A stretch of DNA of 64,000 nucleotides. Source: Butyrivibrio proteoclasticus P6B7. Its GTDB lineage: Bacteria > Bacillota > Clostridia > Lachnospirales > Lachnospiraceae. How positions within the stretch are numbered: position 1 is the first letter of the stretch; each line of letters starts with the position of its first letter. The position numbers and the translations under genes were made by a program. A model generated the notes under the pieces. That model did no database searches and was not told the DNA's origin. It saw only the letters and a program-made list of their open reading frames with translations. Location: NCBI RefSeq assembly GCF_000622085.1, contig NZ_KK211395.1, positions 60,506 to 124,505 on the forward strand, in the 5' to 3' direction. Below, piece by piece: positions 32,973 to 41,251 of the stretch.

Positions 32973-33821
32973 ATGGAAAAAGAAAAGTTCTATAAGATCA
33001 TAAAATTTAACGATGAGCGTACACGTGATATTAAGATAGCCACTACAAGCTTTTATGAAATGCTTGGAAGAGATGAAGCCTTTGTTATTCTGGATATCCA
33101 GACTGTAGCAAAGACTTTGTTTATGCAGAAACAGTATCAATTAGTGCATATCCCATTGGCTAGTAGTGAGATCTGCGCTTATCAGTTGAGGCTTAATAGG
33201 AAAAAATATCTTGTTATCAATACAAATAAGAGTTTGGCAAATAACAACTTTGCAGTGGCCCATGAGATTTATCATCTTCTAATAGATTTTCATGACTCTA
33301 CAGATGGTGATGAAGTGTATCTTGATAAATATGAAGAAGATGAAACTGAAATGTTGGCTAATGCTTTTGCAGGAAATGTCTTGATGCCTAGAGAAGATTT
33401 TGTCCTCTCAGCTACTATGCTAAAAAATACATTCGATAAAGCTGCTAAATCCAATACTGAATACGAGAAAATTATAGCTCTTATCCTTGGACTTATGGCT
33501 TATTACAAGACAACATATATGTCAATTGTAATAAGGCTATTTGAAGTGGGAATATTTGGTGTTGATAACAGTAAATTAGTGAACTATTTACTTAAGAACA
33601 ATGATGAGGAGTCTTTACAGAAAATTTTTGATGAATTGGCAGCATTAGTTGGAGCATCTTCAATAATGAAAGCTACAAAAGAAGATGACTTTGGGGTTCT
33701 ATTAAGTGAAGCTGAGGAAAAAGGAAGAGAAGCTAAAGAAAAGGGACTTATAACGGACGAGGATTTGGAATACAGAATAGAAGGCATGTCTAAAGCATAT
33801 CAGAGGGTAAAGGAGCTTTGA
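32973..33821 (+). CDS. ImmA/IrrE family metallo-endopeptidase
   Basis: 282 residues. The zinc motif is HEIYH (97-101) in FAVAHEIYHLLIDF, and the third ligand is expected in DETEMLANAFAGNVLMP (about 123-139), the standard DUF955 layout. The C-terminal third is charged and helical. The start at 32973 has TTAGGAGAATT upstream; an in-frame ATG 27 bp earlier overlaps the terminator. ImmA-type enzymes cleave phage or ICE repressors after DNA damage; here the likely target is the HTH protein encoded just upstream. One base separates it from the PIN-like gene. Confidence 0.9.
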   Translation: MEKEKFYKIIKFNDERTRDIKIATTSFYEMLGRDEAFVILDIQTVAKTLFMQKQYQLVHIPLASSEICAYQLRLNRKKYLVINTNKSLANNNFAVAHEIYHLLIDFHDSTDGDEVYLDKYEEDETEMLANAFAGNVLMPREDFVLSATMLKNTFDKAAKSNTEYEKIIALILGLMAYYKTTYMSIVIRLFEVGIFGVDNSKLVNYLLKNNDEESLQKIFDELAALVGASSIMKATKEDDFGVLLSEAEEKGREAKEKGLITDEDLEYRIEGMSKAYQRVKEL

Positions 33822-33822
33822 T

Positions 33823-34758
33823 ATGCAGATAGAAGAAGCTATTTCCGAAATAAGGGGTTCTGTTACAGGTTTACTTGTGCAGGATGATAAAGAAGTTATA
33901 CAAGCAATTCTTAGAAGTCGAAATGCTGTGTTTTTAGATACATGCTTCATTTCAAGAATGGCTAATGAAAAAAGCATAGAAAAAATAATGCCATTCTTTA
34001 CAAAGATGGAGGCGGTGTTTATCGTGACTGACCTGCTTTTGTATGAAATGAAGGACTCAGAAGGTAATTACTTGCAAAAGAACAATTATCACTTCTTTGA
34101 ATGTATGAAAAAAGCAGGCTTAACGGTTGTTCTGTTAAATGAGAGTAATATTTTTCAGATGTTGTCTGAATATGTGAAATATAGTGATCATGAGAGGAAT
34201 TCATTCCTTGTAAAGGTGCTTAATGAGAATGTCGCTAATTTGACCAAGTTATCGCAACTTATCATGAAAGATAAGAATGTAGATGACATTTTTGCAGAAG
34301 GCTATATTATTCCTAAAAGCAAGGATTTTGTCGCCAATTTTATAGATGGCGTAAAGAGTAGGAAAAGTAATCAAGATAGTTTGGCGGAAGAACTAATCTC
34401 ATTATGCGTGATTATTCTGTTAGGCCTTCCAGGTAAGACAAAGTACTATTTTTGCAGTAATGATCTGGCTGCGCAGGTTAGGTATAATAAGAGTATATAT
34501 ACTTCATGTTTGGCAAGTATTGGCAGAGCAGAGACAATGAACACTTTTACTATCATCCAATACATGATAAAAGAATCATTGTTGAAGCGAACCGATGAAG
34601 AATGGATAGTTGGCGCATTAAAGGGTTCTATTGGGGAGGCACCAATTGTATATGAGAGAAAAGAGCTACCTGGACAATCTTGTGAGCTGAGAATCCAGAT
34701 AGAGGATATAGTAAAGAGATGTTTCGAGGGAGAATGCTTTGATTTGAGAGGGCGATAA
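33823..34758 (+). CDS. PIN-like protein, third gene of the HTH-ImmA locus
   Basis: 311-residue protein of unnamed family. Acidic residues fall in PIN-fold order: D39 in AVFLDTCFIS, D70/E75 in FIVTDLLLYEMKD, D185/E189 in the DSLAEELISLCVIILLG helix, and D214 in YYFCSNDLAAQ, the last resembling the 'SxD' strand end of PIN ribonucleases. It is larger than VapC toxins (about 130 residues) and has a ~100-residue insertion. AAGGAGCTTTGAT precedes the start and the gap to the peptidase gene is one base, so both are co-translated. It is a likely effector nuclease; the assignment rests on motif order only. Confidence 0.55.
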   Translation: MQIEEAISEIRGSVTGLLVQDDKEVIQAILRSRNAVFLDTCFISRMANEKSIEKIMPFFTKMEAVFIVTDLLLYEMKDSEGNYLQKNNYHFFECMKKAGLTVVLLNESNIFQMLSEYVKYSDHERNSFLVKVLNENVANLTKLSQLIMKDKNVDDIFAEGYIIPKSKDFVANFIDGVKSRKSNQDSLAEELISLCVIILLGLPGKTKYYFCSNDLAAQVRYNKSIYTSCLASIGRAETMNTFTIIQYMIKESLLKRTDEEWIVGALKGSIGEAPIVYERKELPGQSCELRIQIEDIVKRCFEGECFDLRGR

Positions 34759-34804
34759 TATTTGCTTTCAGTAATATAAGATTGTTACCGTTGTAGTATG
34801 AAGA

Positions 34805-36319
34805 TTAAAAGGCCAGCGCCATGATGACAAACAACATCGGGGTTGAAATGCACTGCTGATAATTGAACATACCGTGTACAATGTAAGCAGTAATTGTTGC
34901 TAAAACCACATATCCATAGCAGCGAGGATATTGATTCTTACTGCTGTGGATTTTTTTTATTGCAACAATAGCAGCCACTATAAAGATAGAAAAATATGCG
35001 ATGCACCCAAGGATTCCTTCTTCAACAAGGACAGTCATCCACTCATTATGGGCGTTGGCAAGAGATAACTGAGTGTATAAGCTAATGTGGCTACTGAACT
35101 GGCCAGGGCCAATTCCAAATAGCTTGTTGATCAAAGGAAAATCACTGAACATTTCAAGAGTTCTTTCCCATATTAGGCCTCGGCCATTACCCCAGTCTTT
35201 TCCAGGGGTAAAATAAACGTCAAAGGCACTTTCCCTTACGATAAACATGCCTGTCACTATGCATAGAGCAACAGTTAAAACCCCTATAGCAACGAATAAT
35301 AGAGTTTTACCATGAAGGTAGGCTTTCTTTCCAAGAATAGCAAGCACTGCGCCAATTACAATCCCTATTAAAGGGATAAAACCTTGAGCGATTCTAAGTG
35401 AAAGCGGATCTATATTTACAAGCCTGTTACCACAGATTTTTTCACAGATTCCAGTCACCAATATCGCCGTGCTCATCAGTATAAGCGAATAACCGTACTT
35501 TGAAATCAGGATTCCATCCTTCTCATTATATAAAACGACAACTAAATATATCAGCAGCACAACAAAGAAAGCACCATAGGCAGAATCACTGTTCTGAGTG
35601 ACAAGAGTTGCCGCTGAAAGCCCAAGGAACAATCCTGATATGATGTTATCTTTTTCAAACATGAAAATATGTAAACCAAGTGGAAAAACAACGCATAGAT
35701 AGGCGGAATACCAGGTAGCCTGCCCTATTGTGGACAGAAATCGGATATACGCATCTTCTGAAAGGCTTTTATATATCCCGATTGGGTCAATTTGGAAGCG
35801 GTGCAGTATTCCTAATAAGAATACGATCATTGCCGAAATCATGACTATCCGAATTAGCCTGACATCAGGCTTAATAAAGCGCGAAACGCCCCAATAAGCC
35901 ATAATTATTCCAAATTGGAACAATAACCCTGTGTACCAGCCATCAGCTCCTGTTAATGCAGCAATTTTATCAGAAGATATGGCAAAAGAAATAACGACCA
36001 AAGCAAGGTAACAAAGCGCTATCTTGTCAATCGCATCTAGCCTAAAAAGAGTCGCAGAAGTATCTCTTTTGCCCCAAAATATGAAACCTATGGTATATAG
36101 CAGAAAACTAAGAGTTAAGGCGCTCCAAATCTGGAACTTGAAGTGTCCCATTGCGTAATAACCCTGAATTGGAGAAAAGATAAGGGGATAAATCGAGAAT
36201 AGAGCCGCAACGTAGGCATAACTAAGAATAGGCAACCTGTCATTAGCGGCCTTAGACTTGAGATAAACAAATATAATTGTCAAAAGAGCTATAGTCATAA
36301 TAACTATCTTAATAATCAT
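34805..36319 (-). CDS. O-antigen ligase/polymerase-like membrane protein
   Basis: 504 residues with about 12-13 membrane helices. The large periplasm-side loop near residues 375-420 (GKDWGNGRGLIWERTLEMF, then KLFGIGPGQF and NAHNEWMTVLVEEGILG) contains the R...H signature of Wzy_C/O-antigen ligases. It should polymerise or attach surface polysaccharide. GAGGACGAT is the ribosome binding site. A terminator of the upstream gene ends 12 bp before the start. It runs against its neighbours on both sides. Confidence 0.88.
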   Translation of the reverse strand: MIIKIVIMTIALLTIIFVYLKSKAANDRLPILSYAYVAALFSIYPLIFSPIQGYYAMGHFKFQIWSALTLSFLLYTIGFIFWGKRDTSATLFRLDAIDKIALCYLALVVISFAISSDKIAALTGADGWYTGLLFQFGIIMAYWGVSRFIKPDVRLIRIVMISAMIVFLLGILHRFQIDPIGIYKSLSEDAYIRFLSTIGQATWYSAYLCVVFPLGLHIFMFEKDNIISGLFLGLSAATLVTQNSDSAYGAFFVVLLIYLVVVLYNEKDGILISKYGYSLILMSTAILVTGICEKICGNRLVNIDPLSLRIAQGFIPLIGIVIGAVLAILGKKAYLHGKTLLFVAIGVLTVALCIVTGMFIVRESAFDVYFTPGKDWGNGRGLIWERTLEMFSDFPLINKLFGIGPGQFSSHISLYTQLSLANAHNEWMTVLVEEGILGCIAYFSIFIVAAIVAIKKIHSSKNQYPRCYGYVVLATITAYIVHGMFNYQQCISTPMLFVIMALAF

Positions 36320-36330
36320 ATCGTCCTCAT

Positions 36331-36367
36331 AAAAAAGAGCCAGGAGACCAATTCTCCCAGCTCTTTA
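36331..36367 (-). terminator. Terminator after the secreted protein gene (minus strand)
   Basis: On the minus strand AAAGAGCTGGGAGA pairs with TCTCCTGGCTCTTT, followed by more T. It separates the secreted protein gene from the ligase gene. Confidence 0.82.
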
Positions 36368-36394
36368 GTCTTCTATATTCAATTTTAATAATTA

Positions 36395-37087
36395 TTATTT
36401 AGCTTTGCAAACAGAAATAAGGAGCTGCTTGGAAGCCTTTGCTTCGTCGCTAAGTGCAGAAAGATCAACAGAAATTGACTTTCCATCAGCTGCAAGTGTA
36501 GCTGGAATAACTTCAGTTTTGCCACCAGGCACAACAACTACTACGCTATATGAAGAAGCACCTGTGAAATTACTAGGAAGACCGATGGATACAGTGCCCA
36601 TGTCTTCAAAAGAGCCATCCTGAAGCTTGCCATCAGCTTTTTCTTTAACATAAATGTCGATACTAGGACCAACAACAAGGCCATTTGCCTCAGCAGCGGC
36701 ATTTACGCATGCCATTGCCTGAGAACTCTTGTTGGCATCAGTGTCAACTGTTGTTACGTATGTATCCTGTAAAGATGCTCCCTGTGCAGGCTGAATAGCT
36801 ACACCATTTACATCATTAGCAAGATATAAACCAGAAGCTGCAGACTGAACGCCGGCAACAGATCTATTTTCAACCTTAGTTCCTTCCTCAACTAAAGCCT
36901 CCTGCATTTGCTGACCTGCTACATCTGATGGGTGAGGAGGATCAGGAATCTTTACTTGTTCTTCTGAATCAGTGGAATTTCCGGAAGCATAAGCAACTTT
37001 TACATTGCTTGGCATAAGAAATGTGAGCATTAATAATAATACAGCGGCAATAACTACGATAGTTTCAAGTTTAATACTTTTACGCAT
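36395..37087 (-). CDS. Secreted or membrane-anchored protein of unknown function
   Basis: 230 residues. The N-terminus is a signal sequence: basic MRKSIKLE, a hydrophobic stretch IVVIAAVLLLMLTFLM, and a likely cleavage after AYA. The mature part is small, acidic and beta-rich with no recognised domain (SYSVVVVVPGGKTEVIPATLAADGKS is repeat-like and could be an Ig-type fold). The start at 37087 is preceded by GGAGGTGTTATTG. It is upstream of the ligase gene on the same strand but ends in a terminator. It may be an envelope protein. Confidence 0.68.
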   Translation of the reverse strand: MRKSIKLETIVVIAAVLLLMLTFLMPSNVKVAYASGNSTDSEEQVKIPDPPHPSDVAGQQMQEALVEEGTKVENRSVAGVQSAASGLYLANDVNGVAIQPAQGASLQDTYVTTVDTDANKSSQAMACVNAAAEANGLVVGPSIDIYVKEKADGKLQDGSFEDMGTVSIGLPSNFTGASSYSVVVVVPGGKTEVIPATLAADGKSISVDLSALSDEAKASKQLLISVCKAK

Positions 37088-37212
37088 CAATAACACCTCC
37101 ATGTTCTTAGAACGAAAAAGAAAACTTTTGACGCTACGCTCTCAATTCTAACTTCATAGGAATGAGTAATCAATTAAGCAAACGGGAATAGATTATAAAC
37201 AAAACATAAACT

Positions 37213-37318
37213 CCACTGCAATATCTATAAATGCTATAATATAAGCGGTTGTGTGCACTAGTACCTAGATAATTCCTTGAAAAAGAAAGTAGCAAACATA
37301 TGGTAATTATTATCACAG
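37213..37318 (+). repeat. Duplicated promoter/leader with deleted hairpin arm
   Basis: 37213-37264 is identical to 30593-30644, including TGCTATAAT at 37232-37240. The following 20 bp that hold the 3' hairpin arm are missing. Similarity resumes at AATTCCTT (37271) and runs through the ribosome binding region into the first six codons of the putative glycosyltransferase (ATGGTAATTATTATCACA, 37301-37318). After that the frame degenerates. The promoter now faces the psiE-like gene. Confidence 0.9.
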
Positions 37319-37351
37319 TTTATGATTTGATGAAATGGGAGAATAAGAGCT

Positions 37352-37750
37352 ATGAGGAAGATTACATTGGAGAGAATGCATAAATTGATTCTAAGAATGC
37401 CAAGCTTTTTGGAAAAAATAGTTGCCGCGATACTACTTGTAGGAGTCGTATATAGCTGCGTACAGCTATTTATACATGTCTTTGATTTTACGAGCCTGGA
37501 CTTTGGCATGTATTCAGAGGATATTCTGGTAACAGCATTTAATGCTGTTATTGTAATAGAGTTTATTCGTATGCTGATCAAGCATTCCATGAATACTGTA
37601 GTTGAAGTTCTGATCTTTGCTATCGCCAGGTCACTTGTAGTTGGACACGAAAAGCCTCTTGAGGCGCTTGTCAGCATAGCTGGGATTGCATTATTACTGG
37701 TTTGCAGAAGATGGCTATTCCATGACTTTGATTTTAAAGAGGAAGAGTAA
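37352..37750 (+). CDS. psiE: PsiE-like membrane protein (copy 2)
   Basis: 132-residue, four-helix protein with the PsiE signature KHSMNTVVEVLIFAIARSLVVGH and the acidic FDFKEEE end. It is a paralogue of the protein at 27217-27618. GGGAGAATAAGAGCT gives the ribosome binding site. It sits inside a duplication scar: upstream are the leader and first codons of the gene at 30694, and downstream are the joined start and end of the gene at 31424. It is expressed, if at all, from the copied promoter at 37232. Confidence 0.82.
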   Translation: MRKITLERMHKLILRMPSFLEKIVAAILLVGVVYSCVQLFIHVFDFTSLDFGMYSEDILVTAFNAVIVIEFIRMLIKHSMNTVVEVLIFAIARSLVVGHEKPLEALVSIAGIALLLVCRRWLFHDFDFKEEE

Positions 37751-37751
37751 G

Positions 37752-37806
37752 GAACAGGAAAATGAATATAGACAAAAGCGAAGATTAGTGTCATATATCC
37801 TGCTCG
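37752..37806 (+). repeat. Duplicated, internally deleted end of the YjdF-like gene
   Basis: GGAACAGGAAAATGAA copies the start region of the gene at 31424 (near 31413). It then jumps directly to GACAAAAGCGAAGATTAGTG, the 3' end of that gene (near 32215-32235). About 780 bp are lost between the two parts. Together with 37213-37318 this marks an old duplication whose two genes were eliminated. Confidence 0.82.
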
Positions 37807-37878
37807 CTTGGATATTTAGTTTTACATCTTAGTTAAAAGAACTAACATAATCAGTTCAGTAGTGATTGGAGGCAGCAT

Positions 37879-38334
37879 ATGCACAGAATGTATGAGAATG
37901 AAGATATTGTGGTATTTTGGAATTCTGACAAGTGCATCCATGCAAAACGCTGTGTAAACGGAAGTCCCAAGACTTTTTGCCCTGGTCAAAAGCCTTGGAT
38001 CAATCTTAATAACGCTGAGACTAAAGAAATATGGCAGGCAATAAGCCAGTGCCCATCCGGAGCTCTCACATGCCAATATAGACATGACATTGATGTAAAT
38101 TTTGATAACCAAAATTGTCGAAGCGTTGCGCTTGATAATGGCAAAGAGATTGGAGAGTGTACGTATCAGCTTTCTGAAAGCGGCTGGAATATATATCACA
38201 CAGGAGTATCAGCAGATTATCAGGGAAAGGGAATAGCAAAGCGCCTGGTTTATAAGCTGATTGATGAGGCTGAGAGGAATTGTGTGGGTGTAATGGCGTC
38301 GTGTTCTTATGCATGGAAAGTGTTGGAGGAATGA
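37879..38334 (+). CDS. YjdI-YjdJ fusion: divergent 4Fe-4S domain plus GNAT acetyltransferase
   Basis: 151 residues. Residues about 10-68 match the Fer4_19 domain of E. coli YjdI (WNSDKCIHAKRCV ... KPWI ... ISQCPSGALTC), with cysteines placed for an iron-sulfur cluster. Residues about 85-150 are a small GNAT fold like YjdJ (GKEIGECTYQL, HTGVSADYQGKGIAKRLV with the acetyl-CoA loop, ASCSYAWK). In E. coli these are two neighbouring genes; here they are one chain. An extra Cys (TFCPG) lies between the usual ligands. GGAGGCAGCAT is the ribosome binding site. The substrate is unknown. Confidence 0.87.
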   Translation: MHRMYENEDIVVFWNSDKCIHAKRCVNGSPKTFCPGQKPWINLNNAETKEIWQAISQCPSGALTCQYRHDIDVNFDNQNCRSVALDNGKEIGECTYQLSESGWNIYHTGVSADYQGKGIAKRLVYKLIDEAERNCVGVMASCSYAWKVLEE

Positions 38335-38438
38335 TTGGGTAAAGGTAATTAAGAATAAGAGGGGAAGTTAATAGAAGAACAGAAAAGACCCGTGGAGAAT
38401 TATTTTGAAGTGAGTAAACATTATGAGTAATTATTTAG

Positions 38439-38463
38439 TTTCACGGTGACAGGCAGCACTGTT
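38439..38463 (+). repeat. REP-like sequence, left of the RAYT gene
   Basis: CACGGTGACAGGCAGCACTG near 38442-38461 matches the copy at 42912-42938 with one difference. GGTG-ACAGG-CA(C/G)C can form a small hairpin of the kind mobilised by REP-associated tyrosine transposases. The rest of 38335-38604 shows nothing further. Confidence 0.7.
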
Positions 38464-38604
38464 CGAATGTTCGTGGCTAGAAAAAAAGAATAGTTTAGGT
38501 GTGGACTATGAGTGGATTATTATTAGACACCAATTGACAAAGGTCTTTTGTAAGAATAAAATACGTATTCTAGGATATGTTGGAAATGCGTTGGAGAAAA
38601 GAAA

Positions 38605-38961
38605 ATGACGATTAGGGATAGAATTTTTGACAAGATAGAAGAGCTTGATATAACCCAGAAGCGGTTTTCTGAGCTTACCGGAATTGCAGAGAGTACCATA
38701 AGTGATTGGAAGAAGAAAAGAACCAATCCTACAGCAGATAAGATAATGGTGATTTGCAAAGTCCTTGATGTTACACCCGAATGGCTTCTGTCGGGGATTG
38801 AGCCAGAAGGGAAAAGAGGCAATCCAAAGGAATGGTATGCGATAGATGCGGAAACTGAGAGTGGCAAGCTTGTTACGGCATTTAATGCGATGGATAAAGC
38901 TCAGCAGGCTAGGATAATGGGGTATGTTGAAGCCATGATTAGCAGTGGATTGCTTGAGTAA
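38605..38961 (+). CDS. XRE-family HTH regulator
   Basis: 118-residue regulator with an N-terminal Cro/CI helix-turn-helix (KRFSELTGIAESTISDWKKKRTNPTADKIMVICKVLDVTPEWLLSG is split across helices 2-5). The C-terminal helix (LVTAFNAMDKAQQARIMGYVEAM) resembles those of phage-type or chromosomal regulators that dimerise. GGAGAAAAGAAA precedes the start. It lies between the first REP-like element and the RAYT gene. The target is unknown. Confidence 0.88.
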   Translation: MTIRDRIFDKIEELDITQKRFSELTGIAESTISDWKKKRTNPTADKIMVICKVLDVTPEWLLSGIEPEGKRGNPKEWYAIDAETESGKLVTAFNAMDKAQQARIMGYVEAMISSGLLE

Positions 38962-39022
38962 TCCATTTTTTACATTAGTAATCCGTATATTAGGATAATT
39001 TTAAGCGAGATTAGTTAGGAAT

Positions 39023-39667
39023 ATGAGTAGAAAGAAAAGAGAGTGGTACCCTGGAGCGACTTATCATGTAATGAGCAGAGGTAACAGAAGAACTGCTTTA
39101 TTCAAGGATGATTCAGACTATATCAGATTCTTGGAGTGCATCGAAAAGACGAAAACAATCTATAACTACAAAATACATTCCATGTGTCTTATGACGAATC
39201 ATTTCCACATGATAATAGAGACAGAGGATAAGGAACTGTGGAAGATTATGCAGAGAATGCTTCATCCATACAGCATGGACTTTAATCATAGGTACAATTT
39301 CACCGGGCATCTTTTTGAGAGTAGGTATGTGGCCTGTCTTATAGAAAATGAGAAATATTTTCTTGAAGCTAGCAGGTACATACATCTGAATCCTGTTAAG
39401 GCAGCCATGGTGCGGGAGCCTTTGGCTTTTGAGTACAGTAGCTATAGTTCTTTTGTTGGAAGAAATGGCTTAGAGGCTGGTAAAGAGAAGAAGCAGGCCA
39501 AGAGCATGATCGATGGGATGACAGAAACATCGCGGGTACTTAGTTGTTTTCATAATAACAGCAGGGAACAGTACAGGATGTTTGTGGAAGGCAAAATTTC
39601 GCACGAGGAGCAGGAAATGCTCATACAGAAGGATATAAAGGAGGACGAGATGTGGCTTCCGTGGTAA
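39023..39667 (+). CDS. REP-associated tyrosine transposase (RAYT, Y1/IS200-like)
   Basis: 214 residues. The HUH metal-binding motif is HFHMI (MTNHFHMIIET, about 57-67), the conserved start is WYPGATYHVMSRGNRRTALF, and the later GHLFESRYVACLIENEKYFLEASRYIHLNPV block is typical of the RAYT branch, with the catalytic Tyr in the YFLEASRYIHLNP region. It cuts and joins single-stranded DNA at REP hairpins. Two REP-like sequences bracket this region. Only 15 bp separate it from the comM gene, on the same strand, which is unusual company. It is probably a single-copy, domesticated enzyme. Confidence 0.92.
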   Translation: MSRKKREWYPGATYHVMSRGNRRTALFKDDSDYIRFLECIEKTKTIYNYKIHSMCLMTNHFHMIIETEDKELWKIMQRMLHPYSMDFNHRYNFTGHLFESRYVACLIENEKYFLEASRYIHLNPVKAAMVREPLAFEYSSYSSFVGRNGLEAGKEKKQAKSMIDGMTETSRVLSCFHNNSREQYRMFVEGKISHEEQEMLIQKDIKEDEMWLPW

Positions 39668-39682
39668 GCTGCAGATAGCACA

Positions 39683-41251
39683 ATGGCAATAGTAGTAAAG
39701 AGTATGGCAACATCGGGTGTTGACGGATTTATGGTTGAAATCGAGGCCAGTACAATAAGAGGACAACAGCAGATGATGTCAATAATAGGACTTCCTGATC
39801 AGGCAATTAAAGAGGCAGGAGAAAGAATACAGGCGGCAATAGAATCCTGTGGATATGATATTCCAAAGGATAAGGCAATTATAAGCCTTGCACCTAGTGA
39901 TAAGAAAAAGCGAGGCTCTCATTTTGATCTTGGAATGATAATAGCGTTGCTTTATCAAACGGATCAGATATCTCCTAAAAATTTAGGAGAATATGCTTTC
40001 ATAGGGGAATTGTCCTTAGATGGAAGGATAAGACCATGCAATGGGGTGTTATCCATGGTAACAGAGGCGAGAAAATGTGGAGTAAAAGCGGTAGTAGTTC
40101 CATATGACAACAGGCAGGAAGCATCATCTGTACCAGGAATAAGGATTTGTCCAGTGAAATCCCTTCCAGATACTATAAGTTTTTTGGAGGGCAGAATGGA
40201 TTTATCAAAGCAGAATGAAAATGATGGGGATATTACTGATAAAGGTGAGACGTTAAGCATTGCGAACCAGGAAAATGATTTTGATTTTGCTGATGTAAAG
40301 GGACAGGAAGAACTGATAGAAGCGATAGTTTTAGGGGCAGCTGGCGGACATAATATTCTTATGCTCGGCGAACCTGGCTGTGGAAAGACAATGATTGCAC
40401 AGAGGATACCGACTATTCTTCCAAGGATGTCTGAAAAAGAGTCATTGGAAGTGACGAAGATTCAAAGTATATCTGGTCATTTGGAGGCTGGGACTGGACT
40501 TGTTACGTGCAGACCTTTCAGATCACCACATCACAATGTTTCACTGAATGCTCTGATTGGTGGAGGAAGCTATGCACAGCCAGGAGAAGTTTCTTTAGCA
40601 CACAATGGGGGACTTTTCTTAGATGAGCTTGCCGAGTTTTCCAAAAGCACGTTAGATGCTTTAAGACAGCCTATGGAGGATAAGAGAGTTACTATTTCCA
40701 GAGTAAATGGGACAAATTCTTATCCAGCTAATTTTATGTTTGTGGCTGCAATGAATCCCTGCCCCTGCGGATATTATCCATCAAAGAGGTGTAAGTGTAC
40801 TGATTATGAGATAATTCACTACAGAGGGAAGATATCAGGCCCCATCCTTGAAAGGATAGATATACAGAAGAGCGTGGCACAGGTGGACTATTTCGAATTA
40901 AACAACAAAAAAGATGGTGTATCATCAGCTGTACTTCGTGAAAGAGTTGAACAGGCAAGAAAGATACAGCAAGAAAGATTTAAGGATGCAGAAGGCATTA
41001 GCTGCAATGCACAGATGACAACATCAATGATACAAAAGTACTGCAAACTTGATGAAGAATGCACAGAAATCTTAAAGAAGGCCAGCGAGAAATATGGGTA
41101 TAGTGCAAGAGTCATACATAAGTTATTAAGACTGGCGAGGACTGCTGCTGATCTTGATGGGGCGGAAAATATAAGAAGGGAGGATGTAATAAAAGTGCTG
41201 TCATGCAGGGATCTTGATGTGTCAAGCAACCAGATGTATGCAATAACATGA
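39683..41251 (+). CDS. comM: YifB/ComM-family AAA+ helicase (Mg-chelatase-like)
   Basis: 522 residues. The N-terminal ChlI-like domain (VDGFMVEIEASTIRGQQQMMSIIGLPD and GERIQAAIESCGYDIP) is followed by the AAA+ core: Walker A GEPGCGKT (about 226-233), Walker B GGLFLDELAEF, then a zinc-type NPCPCGYYPSKRCKCTDYE insert and the arginine finger region ISGPILERIDI. ComM is a branch-migrating hexameric helicase that widens heteroduplex during natural transformation. No strong ribosome binding site is visible, so translation may be coupled to the RAYT gene. It overlaps dprA by 4 bp. Confidence 0.95.
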   Translation: MAIVVKSMATSGVDGFMVEIEASTIRGQQQMMSIIGLPDQAIKEAGERIQAAIESCGYDIPKDKAIISLAPSDKKKRGSHFDLGMIIALLYQTDQISPKNLGEYAFIGELSLDGRIRPCNGVLSMVTEARKCGVKAVVVPYDNRQEASSVPGIRICPVKSLPDTISFLEGRMDLSKQNENDGDITDKGETLSIANQENDFDFADVKGQEELIEAIVLGAAGGHNILMLGEPGCGKTMIAQRIPTILPRMSEKESLEVTKIQSISGHLEAGTGLVTCRPFRSPHHNVSLNALIGGGSYAQPGEVSLAHNGGLFLDELAEFSKSTLDALRQPMEDKRVTISRVNGTNSYPANFMFVAAMNPCPCGYYPSKRCKCTDYEIIHYRGKISGPILERIDIQKSVAQVDYFELNNKKDGVSSAVLRERVEQARKIQQERFKDAEGISCNAQMTTSMIQKYCKLDEECTEILKKASEKYGYSARVIHKLLRLARTAADLDGAENIRREDVIKVLSCRDLDVSSNQMYAIT

